44,115 nt of DNA from a virus (IMGVR_UViG_3300025151_000078:1-44115), one strand, 5' to 3'; shown: positions 15,941 through 22,800, numbered from the stretch's first letter. Notes: a model not told the origin generated them from the letters alone. Program-made: numbers and translations.

Positions 15941-16230
15941 AATTCGCACCCTTCTCCTTTGCAGTTTTTCTTATGATAGGCATTGAATCTATCCAATTCT
16001 TTGATGTATCTCTCAATGAATTGAGCAAAGCCCTCTTCAACGGCTCGTTCTATGTCAAACAATTCGCGATAAAGTCTACCATTTAAGAAATTCGTTGCTT
16101 CCTTTCCCTTGAAGAAAGTCTTTGAGGCGGCTAACGCCAACCTCATTTTGTTTTGCCCCTCTACAGAGAGTAGAGGTAGTAGTGACAGGACTACCTCTCT
16201 ACAGTGTTCGTAGTTTCTGTAGAGGGGCAT
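15916..16230 (-). CDS. Helical hypothetical protein downstream of the Ubl gene
   Basis: About 104 residues from the ATG at 16230 (MPLYRNYEHCREVVLSLLPL), mostly helical, ending in KNCKGEGCELCQKTP, a possible C/C-x4-C-x-x-C site. A TTG at 16290 would extend it into the end of the Ubl gene, but no ribosome site precedes that codon. The start codon sits at the foot of a strong inverted repeat, so translation may be controlled by structure. Function unknown; the tight link to the Ubl gene makes it a candidate partner. Confidence 0.5.
   Translation of the reverse strand: MPLYRNYEHCREVVLSLLPLLSVEGQNKMRLALAASKTFFKGKEATNFLNGRLYRELFDIERAVEEGFAQFIERYIKELDRFNAYHKKNCKGEGCELCQKTPIM
16154..16229. repeat. 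Nested inverted repeat inside a coding region
   Basis: The arms TGCCCCTCTACAGA (16154-16167) and TCTGTAGAGGGGCA (16216-16229) are a perfect 14-base inverted repeat. Inside them GTAGAGGTAGT can pair with ACTACCTCTCTAC. On the minus-strand transcript the stem begins one base into the ATG at 16230, so it could hide or expose the start of the small helical protein. Confidence 0.75.
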
Positions 16231-16273
16231 AGCGATTCGGCTACAGGATGAATCGGGACGAGTAGATGCTACT

Positions 16274-16480
16274 TCAGTAGCACCCTCCAACGATGGCAGG
16301 GCTGAGTTGGACTGATTCTACAGTGTCCCAATTCACTTCGCCAATGTCTGCTCGTGTAACCAACTCACCATCAATAAAAATCCAATGGGTCGGATGAGTT
16401 TCAATCTGTTCAACTACTTGAGTTGCCTCAAGCATCAATTCAGTGTGTCCTGTTTCATTCATAATTGTCAGTGTAATCAA
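16274..16480 (-). CDS. Ubiquitin-like beta-grasp protein (ThiS/MoaD/SAMP type) ending VGG-CY
   Basis: A 68-residue protein with beta-grasp order: hairpin ITLTIMNETGHTELMLEA, helix TQVVEQIETH, strand WIFIDGELV, then ESVQLSPAIVGG. The last part matches the MoaD/ThiS end V-x-x-x-P-x-x-x-GG. After the di-glycine (65-66) come Cys-Tyr, so the protein would need trimming to expose GG, as a JAMM enzyme can do. TTG at 16480 was chosen because ACAGGAGAG lies seven bases upstream and the protein then starts on the first strand; ATG at 16501 would add seven residues. The E1 and JAMM genes lie 3.4-4 kb downstream in the same transcription direction. Confidence 0.75.
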   Translation of the reverse strand: MITLTIMNETGHTELMLEATQVVEQIETHPTHWIFIDGELVTRADIGEVNWDTVESVQLSPAIVGGCY

Positions 16481-16484
16481 AATA

Positions 16485-17654
16485 TCACTCTCCTGTTTCA
16501 TCTACCTCGTCTTCACTATTTAAGCCATCCTGTTTTTCTAAAGCCTCCGAAATCAAAGAAGATGCCTGCCTTTTTGTCACTCGCATTTCTTCCTCGGTGA
16601 ATCCTAACTTTGCCATGAACGCCATTTGCTTGTCCGTAGCGGGGGCGAAAATCTCCCACAACTTGTCAATTTGATGTTGAGACAAAGGCTTGTTCGGATG
16701 CCGCACAATCCTTCGCTCAATATCTTCTAGATAAGAGGACTCCCAATTGTTCAAGGAAATATTCTTTCGCTTTGAATCGTAGTGTGTAATCCCGTAGAAT
16801 TGCATTCTAGCGACCACCATGCCCATCTCTTTCTCCTTCCGCATCTCTCTTGACTGATTGATTCTGTCCTCAATCATGGCGTCTTCTGCATCAGCAATTG
16901 CTTGGTATTTTTTGGACTCGTAGTAGAAGTCGTCTAGGTCCTGCAAGAGTTTACGGTTCGGATAGCCACGAGTGTTGATTTGTGCTTTCGGGTTGTTAGG
17001 ATGATTCCATCGCCAAACGATAGAAGCCATCTCACCATCCATAGCCCTCTTTCTAATGAAAGTCTTATCTCTCGTCATACCCAAATTGCTATCGTAGTAT
17101 TGGCCTTTGGTTCGGACATTGATTCGCAAATCCAAATCTTTAATCTTATTGAATTTGAATTCAAACATCCTTCCGTGTTGCTCCCACCATGATTCCTTCT
17201 TCATGCCTTCTACACGAACATCAATCCATTCAGCAATCATCTCATCGGTAATGAATTCATCAGCAAGTCCGGTAGACTCACGGATAGCACGGATAATCAA
17301 GTAGGTGTTAATGTGGTCACTACCAACACACTCAATGTTCCCATTGACCGTATTTTGAATCTCAAAGTGATACTTTACAGGATGTCCACAAAGACACTTT
17401 CCGTAGCCTTGATGCGAGTTAAGAACCCAATCGGGTGCGTTGGAAGGGTCTTCGTAGTATGGCTTCCACCATACATTACCTGTAGCCAACCATTCTAGTT
17501 TGGCTTCATCGTAGTTGTCCGCTTCGGAAAATAGAACGAGGTTCTTCTTCAAGGCCCTGTCCCATCGTCCGTTGCCTAATTCTCTCTTTGCTTGAACAGT
17601 TTCGTAGTCTTCTCGCTCGTATGAAAGTTCAATTGCTTCTCTTGGTATATCCAT
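16485..17654 (-). CDS. Zinc-binding hypothetical protein with C-terminal helical module
   Basis: About 389 residues. Near 85-115, CLCGHPVKYHFEIQN ... IECVGSDHI has C-x-C-G-H ... C spacing like a zinc ribbon that recurs in phage hypothetical proteins. The centre is helical and charged (DAEDAMIEDRINQSREMRKE). The C-terminus TDKQMAFMAKLGF ... TKRQASSLISEAL resembles a small module found at the end of several viral nucleic-acid proteins. ATG at 17654 overlaps the preceding stop as TGATG. A role in DNA or RNA handling is a guess. Confidence 0.68.
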   Translation of the reverse strand: MDIPREAIELSYEREDYETVQAKRELGNGRWDRALKKNLVLFSEADNYDEAKLEWLATGNVWWKPYYEDPSNAPDWVLNSHQGYGKCLCGHPVKYHFEIQNTVNGNIECVGSDHINTYLIIRAIRESTGLADEFITDEMIAEWIDVRVEGMKKESWWEQHGRMFEFKFNKIKDLDLRINVRTKGQYYDSNLGMTRDKTFIRKRAMDGEMASIVWRWNHPNNPKAQINTRGYPNRKLLQDLDDFYYESKKYQAIADAEDAMIEDRINQSREMRKEKEMGMVVARMQFYGITHYDSKRKNISLNNWESSYLEDIERRIVRHPNKPLSQHQIDKLWEIFAPATDKQMAFMAKLGFTEEEMRVTKRQASSLISEALEKQDGLNSEDEVDETGE

Positions 17655-17932
17655 CAAAAATCATCTCCTATAGTAATATGTCGTTGTTCTTTTTTCGGTA
17701 AGCACCAATTGTGGTGGATGCTCACATCATTCTTTTTGTTTGTCAATTTAATTCTAGCGCAGGAACGGCAAACATCCTTCCCGCAAGTATCGCAGGTTGT
17801 AACTGCTTTACTACAAGAAGAACAGGCACTTCCGGCAGGTAGTCTGCAACGGTAGTTGCCGTTCTCAACTTGTCTCTTCATTTCTAATTCACGCTTCGTT
17901 AAAATTTCATCAATCTTTTTCATTGTTCTCAT
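17654..17932 (-). CDS. Cysteine-rich zinc protein (B-box/LIM-like)
   Basis: A 92-residue protein with eight clustered metal ligands: CRLPAGSACSSCSKAVTTCD, TCGKDVCRSC and a distal HHNWC. This could bind two zinc ions in a cross-brace such as a B-box or FYVE-like fold. The N-terminus is a basic helix. ATG at 17932 overlaps the upstream stop. Cross-brace zinc proteins can act as E3-like adaptors, but nothing here proves that link to the Ubl genes. Confidence 0.65.
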   Translation of the reverse strand: MRTMKKIDEILTKRELEMKRQVENGNYRCRLPAGSACSSCSKAVTTCDTCGKDVCRSCARIKLTNKKNDVSIHHNWCLPKKEQRHITIGDDF

Positions 17933-18327
17933 TGGTCTTCACCTACTAATTCTCTTAGTCTGTTATGCAATTTTATTATCTGCTTTTGCATAGACTCCAT
18001 TTCCTTTTTCATCGCTGACATTTTCTCAGCGAACAGTTGTTCAACAGAAGGAGATACCATTTCCTTCCAATCCAAGTTTTCGGTTGCGTGTTTCACTGAA
18101 ACATCCACAACAAAATTCACATCTTTTTGTTTCTGCTCAAGATTCCAAACTCTATTCTCAAGAGCGGCCATAGCATTTTGGTTTTTCTTGTTAGAAGAGG
18201 CGACTGCACGACTTTCCTTCATCATGGACTTGCACTTTCTACAAACATCCTTACCTCCTTTACGCTCTTGAAAGGCAAGACTCCAAGGCTGATGTTCCTT
18301 TTTACAAACACTACAAGTAAACATCAT
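17929..18327 (-). CDS. Zinc ribbon plus coiled-coil protein
   Basis: 132 residues. MMFTCSVCKKEHQPW and KDVCRKCKSMMKE form the zinc site. The C-terminal half is a long coiled coil (FAEKMSAMKKEMESMQKQII ... LHNRLREL). Two ATGs lie at the start; the second, at 18324, has better spacing from GGAGG. A dimer presenting zinc ribbons is the likely shape. Confidence 0.65.
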   Translation of the reverse strand: MMFTCSVCKKEHQPWSLAFQERKGGKDVCRKCKSMMKESRAVASSNKKNQNAMAALENRVWNLEQKQKDVNFVVDVSVKHATENLDWKEMVSPSVEQLFAEKMSAMKKEMESMQKQIIKLHNRLRELVGEDQ

Positions 18328-18572
18328 TGTCCCTCCATGAATTCACGGTCTGCCTTTTCAAAGGCATACTGTTCTTCTAGGTATCCTTGTAGAATCTCAT
18401 CCAACTTTTCCTGCATGGCATCTACAATGCCAGCGATAAGTCGGCGGTTCATTGACAACCAAATTCTGTCATGGTTGTTGATAACTACCTTCAATTCGTC
18501 ATTCTCTCCTCTTGTAATCACAATAGGAGGCATCTCGTTACTGTTTATTAATCTAAATTCAACTGTTTTCAT
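18324..18572 (-). CDS. Small acidic hypothetical protein
   Basis: 82 residues: a beta hairpin (KTVEFRLINSNEMPPIVITR ... LKVVINNHDRIWLS) followed by a long helix ending in an acidic tail. No family recognised. It is the last gene before the tRNA cluster in map order and the first after it in transcription order. Confidence 0.65.
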   Translation of the reverse strand: MKTVEFRLINSNEMPPIVITRGENDELKVVINNHDRIWLSMNRRLIAGIVDAMQEKLDEILQGYLEEQYAFEKADREFMEGQ

Positions 18573-18598
18573 TTTTTCACTTCCTTATGGAATATTGG

Positions 18599-18673
18599 TG
18601 GAACAAGTAGGATTTGAACCTACGACCACTCGGTTATGAGCCGAGCGCACTAACCAAACTGTGCTATTGTTCC
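18599..18673 (-). tRNA. tRNA-Met or tRNA-Ile2 (anticodon CAT)
   Basis: Acceptor GGAACAA pairs with TTGTTCC, the T arm is GTAGG-TTCAAAT-CCTAC and the anticodon loop is CTCATAA. A discriminator A and an encoded CCA (to 18596) follow. It lacks the G/C-rich acceptor of archaeal initiators, so elongator Met, or Ile with modified C34, is more likely. Confidence 0.92.
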
Positions 18674-18678
18674 GTGGA

Positions 18679-18762
18679 TGTCGGGGGCAGGATTTGAACC
18701 TGCGAACCAATACGGACAGGAGTTTAAGCCCTGCGCTTTTAACCATACTCAGCCACCCCGAC
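18679..18762 (-). tRNA. tRNA-Leu (anticodon TAA)
   Basis: Acceptor GTCGGGG pairs with CCCCGAC. The anticodon arm is CAGGG-CTTAAAC-TCCTG, a long variable arm marks class II, and the T arm is GCAGG-TTCAAAT-CCTGC. CCA is not encoded directly after the discriminator. It reads UUA, a codon common in this AT-rich genome. Confidence 0.93.
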
Positions 18763-18770
18763 AGGAATGG

Positions 18771-18842
18771 CGGGCGTAGAGGGAATCGAACCCCCATCAC
18801 AGGCTTAGAAGGCCCGTATGCTATCCATTACACCATACACCC
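18771..18842 (-). tRNA. tRNA-Arg (anticodon TCT)
   Basis: Acceptor GGGTGTA pairs with TACGCCC (one G-T), the anticodon loop is CTTCTAA and the T arm contains GGTTCGATT. Discriminator G and CCA are encoded (to 18768). It reads AGA, which is heavily used in the viral genes. The upstream protein gene's stop touches its first base. Confidence 0.93.
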
Positions 18843-19123
18843 TAGATTTTCTCCCAAACATTGGTTTGGAAGTTTTGTCCTCTATGACTACGAACTTTTG
18901 TAGTCTCTACCGAAATAAATTGAGGACGCTTTGCTAGAAGACTTCGTATCTTATTTCGTGGAGGCGACCTCTGCCATTTGTTATTCACAAATTCATAAAT
19001 CTCATCCAAAGTTAGGCTATTACCCAACTCCGAAAACGCATCTTCAATCATTGATATGTGACTCTTTCCCATGCTATCACAAACACACATCATCGTATTT
19101 AATTTATCCAATTGAGAAGCCAT
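18842..19123 (-). CDS. Winged-helix protein (HARE-HTH-like)
   Basis: 93 residues. LTLDEIYEFVNNKWQRSPPR, then NKIRSLLAKRPQF and a basic wing (TTKVRSHRGQNFQTNVW) give the helix-turn-helix-wing order also seen at 4410, 4630 and 30297. It is likely a DNA-binding regulator. Its stop codon abuts the tRNA-Arg gene, so tRNA processing would cut the message right after it. Confidence 0.62.
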   Translation of the reverse strand: MASQLDKLNTMMCVCDSMGKSHISMIEDAFSELGNSLTLDEIYEFVNNKWQRSPPRNKIRSLLAKRPQFISVETTKVRSHRGQNFQTNVWEKI

Positions 19124-19401
19124 GCGTCGTTTTTCTGCTCACAAAGCGTTTCCAACTGATAGACTGAATACTCATCCGTATGTTTTTCTGCGATAATACA
19201 GGCAACCGTCAAAGCCAATTTCTCAATGTTTGTCTTCTCAACAAAGACTGCGGCAATCTTCTTTGCCATTTCTTCTTTCTCTCTTTCGTGTTGGAGAACA
19301 CAATAACATGGCTCTTTGTAGACAACATCATGTGTGTTGTCAATTACTTCCATGAAACCGCTTCCATCACAATGACTACATTCGCAACATTTGTCGGTCA
19401 T
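19099..19401 (-). CDS. DnaJ-type zinc-finger-like protein
   Basis: 100 residues. It opens CCECSHCDGSGFMEV and has EPCYCV about 17 residues later, resembling one DnaJ C-x-x-C-x-G-x-G unit with its partner cysteines. The remainder is two long helices. No J domain is present, so it is not a DnaJ. Overlaps at both ends. Confidence 0.6.
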   Translation of the reverse strand: MTDKCCECSHCDGSGFMEVIDNTHDVVYKEPCYCVLQHEREKEEMAKKIAAVFVEKTNIEKLALTVACIIAEKHTDEYSVYQLETLCEQKNDAWLLNWIN

Positions 19402-19478
19402 TCTTCTTCATCTCCAATTTCAATGATGAAAACCTTGTCTTTCTTCCCTTCTTCTACAATCGTCCATTGTTCTTTCAT
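19398..19478 (-). CDS. 26-residue micro-protein
   Basis: MKEQWTIVEEGKKDKVFIIE followed by IGDEEE. ATG at 19478 has a textbook GAGGTGAATAAAA leader, and the stop overlaps the next ATG as ATGA. It may be a true small protein or a translated leader that couples the next gene. Confidence 0.5.
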   Translation of the reverse strand: MKEQWTIVEEGKKDKVFIIEIGDEEE

Positions 19479-19480
19479 TT

Positions 19481-20056
19481 TTATTCACCTCGTATTTTAC
19501 TCACAATAAATGAGATTGGAAACCAATCGGGGTTATCTCTGCGGAGCCAATAAGCAAAACTCCACTTGCCTTCACGGTAGTAGTGTCGGTAGGAACGGAT
19601 AACGAAGTCCCAAGTGTGCTTTTCTTCGGGCAAACGGTATTCGTCTGCCATAGCAATAGACACAGGAGTCAAGTCTTCCTCGTCATATGAAAAGGTAAAC
19701 GAGTCTAGGATTCTTTTCTCTGTTCCATGTGTCTTTTTGTAGCGGTAGGAATACTCTTTACACAAAGCAAGAGCATGGTTGTATAACCACATGAAATTAG
19801 CCTTCGTTTTCCTAGCCCAAATAGTGCTAGGATGGTTGAGCATGGCAGGCTTCATCAAGTAGTTGAAATGAGATTCTTTGTGAAATTCTTTCAATTCTTT
19901 AAGCGAAGGTTCACGGCCATGTTCATCCCAAAACAAGAAATAGAGACAATTGGTGTGCAACATTTGACAACTTTCAGTTGGCATCTTGACTATGTGCTTG
20001 TCAATCATTTGTTCCGCAGACTCTACGGGACAGCGAGATAATGCAAAGATATTCAT
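19481..20056 (-). CDS. Conserved phage-type hypothetical protein (MNIF...DKHxVKM family)
   Basis: 191 residues. The start MNIFALSRCPVESAEQMIDK, then HIVKMPTESCQMLHTN, and later HPSTIWARKTKANFMWLYNH and YRYKKTHGTEK match a family of unnamed proteins I recall from cyanophages and other marine phages (DKHVVKMxxESAQML ... W ... NYxWLxxHxxAL). Function is not known to me. Conserved His, Lys and Glu suggest an enzyme. ATG at 20056 removes nine weak upstream codons. Confidence 0.65.
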   Translation of the reverse strand: MNIFALSRCPVESAEQMIDKHIVKMPTESCQMLHTNCLYFLFWDEHGREPSLKELKEFHKESHFNYLMKPAMLNHPSTIWARKTKANFMWLYNHALALCKEYSYRYKKTHGTEKRILDSFTFSYDEEDLTPVSIAMADEYRLPEEKHTWDFVIRSYRHYYREGKWSFAYWLRRDNPDWFPISFIVSKIRGE

Positions 20057-20160
20057 TCTTGAAAACCCCCACAAATGAAACAATAAATCACCTTGTTTGA
20101 GAAATTATGTGGGGAGACTGCGATTACTTGTCCACATTTGGAACAACAAACATCTTTCAT
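20053..20160 (-). CDS. 35-residue zinc-ribbon protein
   Basis: MKDVCCSKCGQVIAVSPHNF then VIYCFICGGFQE: two C-x-x-C pairs 18 residues apart, a complete minimal zinc ribbon. It overlaps both neighbours as ATGA. Confidence 0.6.
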   Translation of the reverse strand: MKDVCCSKCGQVIAVSPHNFSNKVIYCFICGGFQE

Positions 20161-20243
20161 TCGTTCACACTCTCCTTAATAGCAACCCAAGCATCACAAG
20201 TGTAGTATTCAATAGGAAAATCTCCATGATGTGGTTCACTCAT
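20157..20243 (-). CDS. 28-residue micro-protein
   Basis: MSEPHHGDFPIEYYTCDAWV then AIKESVNE. ATG at 20243 follows AGGTGAAAAAG, and the stop overlaps the next start as ATGA. No known motif; accepted because of the ribosome site and gap-free packing. Confidence 0.48.
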   Translation of the reverse strand: MSEPHHGDFPIEYYTCDAWVAIKESVNE

Positions 20244-20409
20244 CTTTTTCACCTTTCCAATACCAAGTCTGTTCGCCCAATTCATCAAGAGTCATATCAA
20301 AGGTTTCGGCAATCACCTTCATTGGAACGCACATATACCAACCGATTTCTCGGCTACTTCCATTGTATCCGGAGTAGTTTTCCCTCATCCATTCAATAAT
20401 TGGATTCAT
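20236..20409 (-). CDS. 57-residue hypothetical protein
   Basis: MNPIIEWMRENYSGYNGSSR, then EIGWYMCVPMKVIAETFDMT and LDELGEQTWYWKGEKDE. The second half resembles a helix-turn-helix entry (VIAETFDMTLDELGE). ATG at 20409 overlaps the preceding stop as TGATG. Confidence 0.52.
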   Translation of the reverse strand: MNPIIEWMRENYSGYNGSSREIGWYMCVPMKVIAETFDMTLDELGEQTWYWKGEKDE

Positions 20410-20534
20410 CAAACATCAACTCCCATAACATGGTGCAGTCCGCCTAAAGGCCAAATCGGTTCTTCGTCGTTAGCCCACACGCAAGCCATGTGAACATCAG
20501 CAATAATTGTCAATTCAATAATTTCTTCAATCAT
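20409..20534 (-). CDS. 41-residue hypothetical protein
   Basis: MIEEIIELTIIADVHMACVW then ANDEEPIWPLGG and a short tail. One helix and a Trp-rich end; no family known. ATG at 20534 follows GAGGATGAAAAT, overlapping the upstream stop. Confidence 0.5.
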   Translation of the reverse strand: MIEEIIELTIIADVHMACVWANDEEPIWPLGGLHHVMGVDV

Positions 20535-20704
20535 ATTTTCATCCTCTGTTGTGATAATTGAAACGCTTTGTAAGAAGGCGTTCCTAAACTTCTCAATTGT
20601 TTGTAGATTTCTCTACGCTTCATTTCTAATTCGTAAGACATCTCAAGATATTCCTTTTTGAAATATCTATGAGAATCCTTTTTGATAACATCTTTCATTT
20701 GCAT
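20531..20704 (-). CDS. 57-residue basic helical protein
   Basis: MQMKDVIKKDSHRYFKKEYL then EMSYELEMKRREIYKQLRSL and a short tail. Strongly basic and helical, so nucleic-acid binding is possible. ATG at 20704 follows GAGGAATAGTA. Confidence 0.55.
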   Translation of the reverse strand: MQMKDVIKKDSHRYFKKEYLEMSYELEMKRREIYKQLRSLGTPSYKAFQLSQQRMKI

Positions 20705-20706
20705 TA

Positions 20707-20808
20707 CTATTCCTCATTGTAATTCCATTTAATTGAGAGAATGTTTAGCGGGGGAAGGGATGGAGGAATGAACACACCCCCGTTGCCGGTGGAGCCTTTT
20801 CCCTTCAT
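20707..20808 (-). CDS. Possible 33-residue protein within a hairpin element
   Basis: MKGKGSTGNGGVFIPPSLPP then LNILSIKWNYNEE, ending two bases before the next gene start. There is no clear ribosome site and the composition is Gly/Pro-rich, so the frame may be chance inside the structured element described separately. Confidence 0.3.
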   Translation of the reverse strand: MKGKGSTGNGGVFIPPSLPPLNILSIKWNYNEE

Positions 20809-20827
20809 TATTGGCAAACCCGCTAAC
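20743..20827. repeat. Large imperfect hairpin between helicase and small-gene operon
   Basis: GTTTAGCGGG pairs with ACCCGCTAAC, and inside them GAAGGGA (20754-20760) pairs with TCCCTTC (20800-20806), with a further GC-rich centre. It lies just after the helicase stop on the minus strand. It could be a terminator, a processing site or a small structured RNA. Confidence 0.5.
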
Positions 20828-20847
20828 ACATCTCCGGTATTGCTACC

Positions 20848-22278
20848 TTAACTCCGTGGCGCAGGGCCACAGTAGTAGAGATTCTTTTTCGCTCGTGTAA
20901 TACCCACATAGCAGATGTTTCGCTCCTCTTGTGGGTTCGTTGCCTTCGGATGTGGCATACGCTCGGTAGCGAGGATGAACACATTGTCCGCCTCTAGACC
21001 TTTCGCTTTGTGAATCGTAGACAACATGATGTCGCCTTTTCCATCCGAGGAGAACACTCGGTTGATTTCGTCAATGATGCCTTGAACAGTGTCAGCCTTC
21101 GTAGCAAAGATTCTCACACAGTTATATTTATCCTCAAGAGCATTCGCTTGATTCTGCTTCTCTGCAACGACCAAACGATTGTAATTCTTGGAGAAATCGG
21201 CATTTAATAAAGTGAGGAATTCCACACTTCCCATTCCCTTCTTCTTGAGAGCAACCTTGTTCACATAGTTTACAAGACCTTTCGTCATGTCCTTTCCAAG
21301 AATGTAGGCAGACTTACCATCAGCCAATAAACTATAGAACGCTGTAGCGAGAGGCGCATTGTAGCGACAGAGAACGATGTCATCCTTCTCCGGAACAAGT
21401 GCGGCATTCTCCTTCACCATTCCATCTTCCGCATCTTCACGATAATGGAAATTAGAAACATAGCGGTTGGCTTCCTTCACGATATTGATAGGACAACGCC
21501 ATGTCAAGGTTAGTGGGAAAATACTCACTTCTCTATTCGTGGTTTTCAACAGGTCTACGAACATATCCATGCTGGAAGAATCAGCACCACGGAATCCATA
21601 AATGGCTTGATTCGGGTCACCGACTACGATACAACGACCGTCCGGTTCTACGCTTCGGTAAATCAGTTGCCTTTGCGCCTCGTTGAAATCCTGTGCTTCA
21701 TCTACAAACAGAACATCGTATTTCTGCAAAGGAATATTGTTTACAATTGGACACCAAATCATGTCGTCAAAATCAACAGTCTTCATGTCCTTGCACAATT
21801 CCATAATTCGTGGAAGATTCTCAAAAGCCAAAACTTCGTCCCTATCGGAATCAAAGTTGATATTGTATTTGTCAATCAGTTGAGCGATAGAACGGCGGTC
21901 TTTTGCACCCACCATTGAACCCTTCATCAAACCAACCAACTTAACAAGTGGCACTGCGAAATAGTCTTTACCCAAGACTCGCTCTACAATTTTGTAGGTT
22001 TTGCTCTTGTCTACTTTGCACCATCCTTGTTGTTTGATAGCACGAAGTCCCATTGAATGGAAAGTAGCGGCATAAACATCTTCGGGAAGACGGTTTTCCA
22101 ATTCACGAGCGATGCTCTTATTGAAGCAGAGGAAAGCCTTCTCGCCTTCCATCAGTTTGGAACCTTCTACAATCGTGAAGGTTTTACCCGTTCCTGCTCC
22201 GGCTTGAATAACCATGTGGTCTTCGCCGTGTTCCATTTGTTCCCAAATCAATTCCTGTTCTTGTGTTCCTTTTAGCAT
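20848..22278 (-). CDS. UvrD/Rep-like SF1 helicase
   Basis: A 476-residue SF1A helicase. Motifs: Walker A AGAGTGKTFT (K32), LCFNKSIARE (Ia), TFHSMG, VLFVDEAQDF (II), GDPNQAIYGFRGA (III), LTWRCP (IV region), STIHKAKGLEADNVFIL (V) and ICYVGITRAKKNLYY (VI). It is short beside UvrD (about 700), lacking much of the accessory 1B/2B domains, as in many viral relatives. It unwinds DNA 3' to 5' in the family. ATG at 22278 follows GGAG by eight bases. It is the first gene of the leftward operon. Confidence 0.92.
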   Translation of the reverse strand: MLKGTQEQELIWEQMEHGEDHMVIQAGAGTGKTFTIVEGSKLMEGEKAFLCFNKSIARELENRLPEDVYAATFHSMGLRAIKQQGWCKVDKSKTYKIVERVLGKDYFAVPLVKLVGLMKGSMVGAKDRRSIAQLIDKYNINFDSDRDEVLAFENLPRIMELCKDMKTVDFDDMIWCPIVNNIPLQKYDVLFVDEAQDFNEAQRQLIYRSVEPDGRCIVVGDPNQAIYGFRGADSSSMDMFVDLLKTTNREVSIFPLTLTWRCPINIVKEANRYVSNFHYREDAEDGMVKENAALVPEKDDIVLCRYNAPLATAFYSLLADGKSAYILGKDMTKGLVNYVNKVALKKKGMGSVEFLTLLNADFSKNYNRLVVAEKQNQANALEDKYNCVRIFATKADTVQGIIDEINRVFSSDGKGDIMLSTIHKAKGLEADNVFILATERMPHPKATNPQEERNICYVGITRAKKNLYYCGPAPRS

Positions 22279-22349
22279 TTTTACAACTCCGGTTATGTCC
22301 GTGGTCGGCTGGCAGGCCTCGGCGGTCATGCCCTCGGTCGGTCGCCGCC

Positions 22350-22356
22350 TTTATAT
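22350..22356 (-). promoter_or_regulatory. Candidate TATA box for the leftward early operon
   Basis: On the minus strand CATATAAAGG stands alone in a GC-rich block. Transcription would start about 25 bases downstream, near 22325, leaving a leader of about 47 bases before the helicase ATG. The leader itself is GC-rich with repeated CGGT/ACCG units, so it may fold. Confidence 0.5.
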
Positions 22357-22399
22357 GCGCCTCCGACGCATCTGCGCTAAGGAATAATGCCTTTCTCAA

Positions 22400-22800
22400 C
22401 ATCCTAGTTAAAAAAACAATACTAACCTAGCCATTATTTAGATACGCTTCTCGTCATATTTCTACAACTACTTTCTACACACATTCTACAAGCGACAGGC
22501 TCGCAGTCCCCTTGTTTCTACTTTTTCTACTTTTTCTACCCCCCTCTCTATTTCTCTCACCCCCTCCCTCCCCTCCTGCTCCCGCACCGAGAGTATGTAT
22601 GTATGTATAATATGTATAATAATAGAATAATATTAAAAAAACATTCAAAATGAACCAAATTCCCACATTTTGATTCTACTTTTGGGGTAGAATCGGGGTA
22701 GAAACACGAAAACCATCATATATATTATATGATATAAGACCAATTGGAGAATAATACCCCCAATTAAGCCGTAAATTATGTAAAATAATAGACAGGTTTT
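22400..22800. other. Candidate replication origin and divergent control region
   Basis: No gene is seen. TTCTAC occurs seven times forward (about 22459, 22472, 22484, 22515, 22524, 22533, 22674) and twice inverted as GTAGAA (22687, 22698). The last forward copy and the first inverted one form the perfect repeat GATTCTAC/GTAGAATC (22672-22694). A long pyrimidine tract (about 22501-22585) is followed by TATGTATGTAT-type AT-rich DNA (22590-22640) and ATATATTATAT. Iteron-like repeats next to an easily melted block at a strand switch fit an origin. Confidence 0.45.

Noticed and set aside
11719-16480. An E2 conjugating enzyme completing the Ubl set
   Set aside because: I looked through neighbouring products for a UBC-like fold with a conserved Cys and flanking HPN or similar and found none. 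A three-part system is all the sequence supports.
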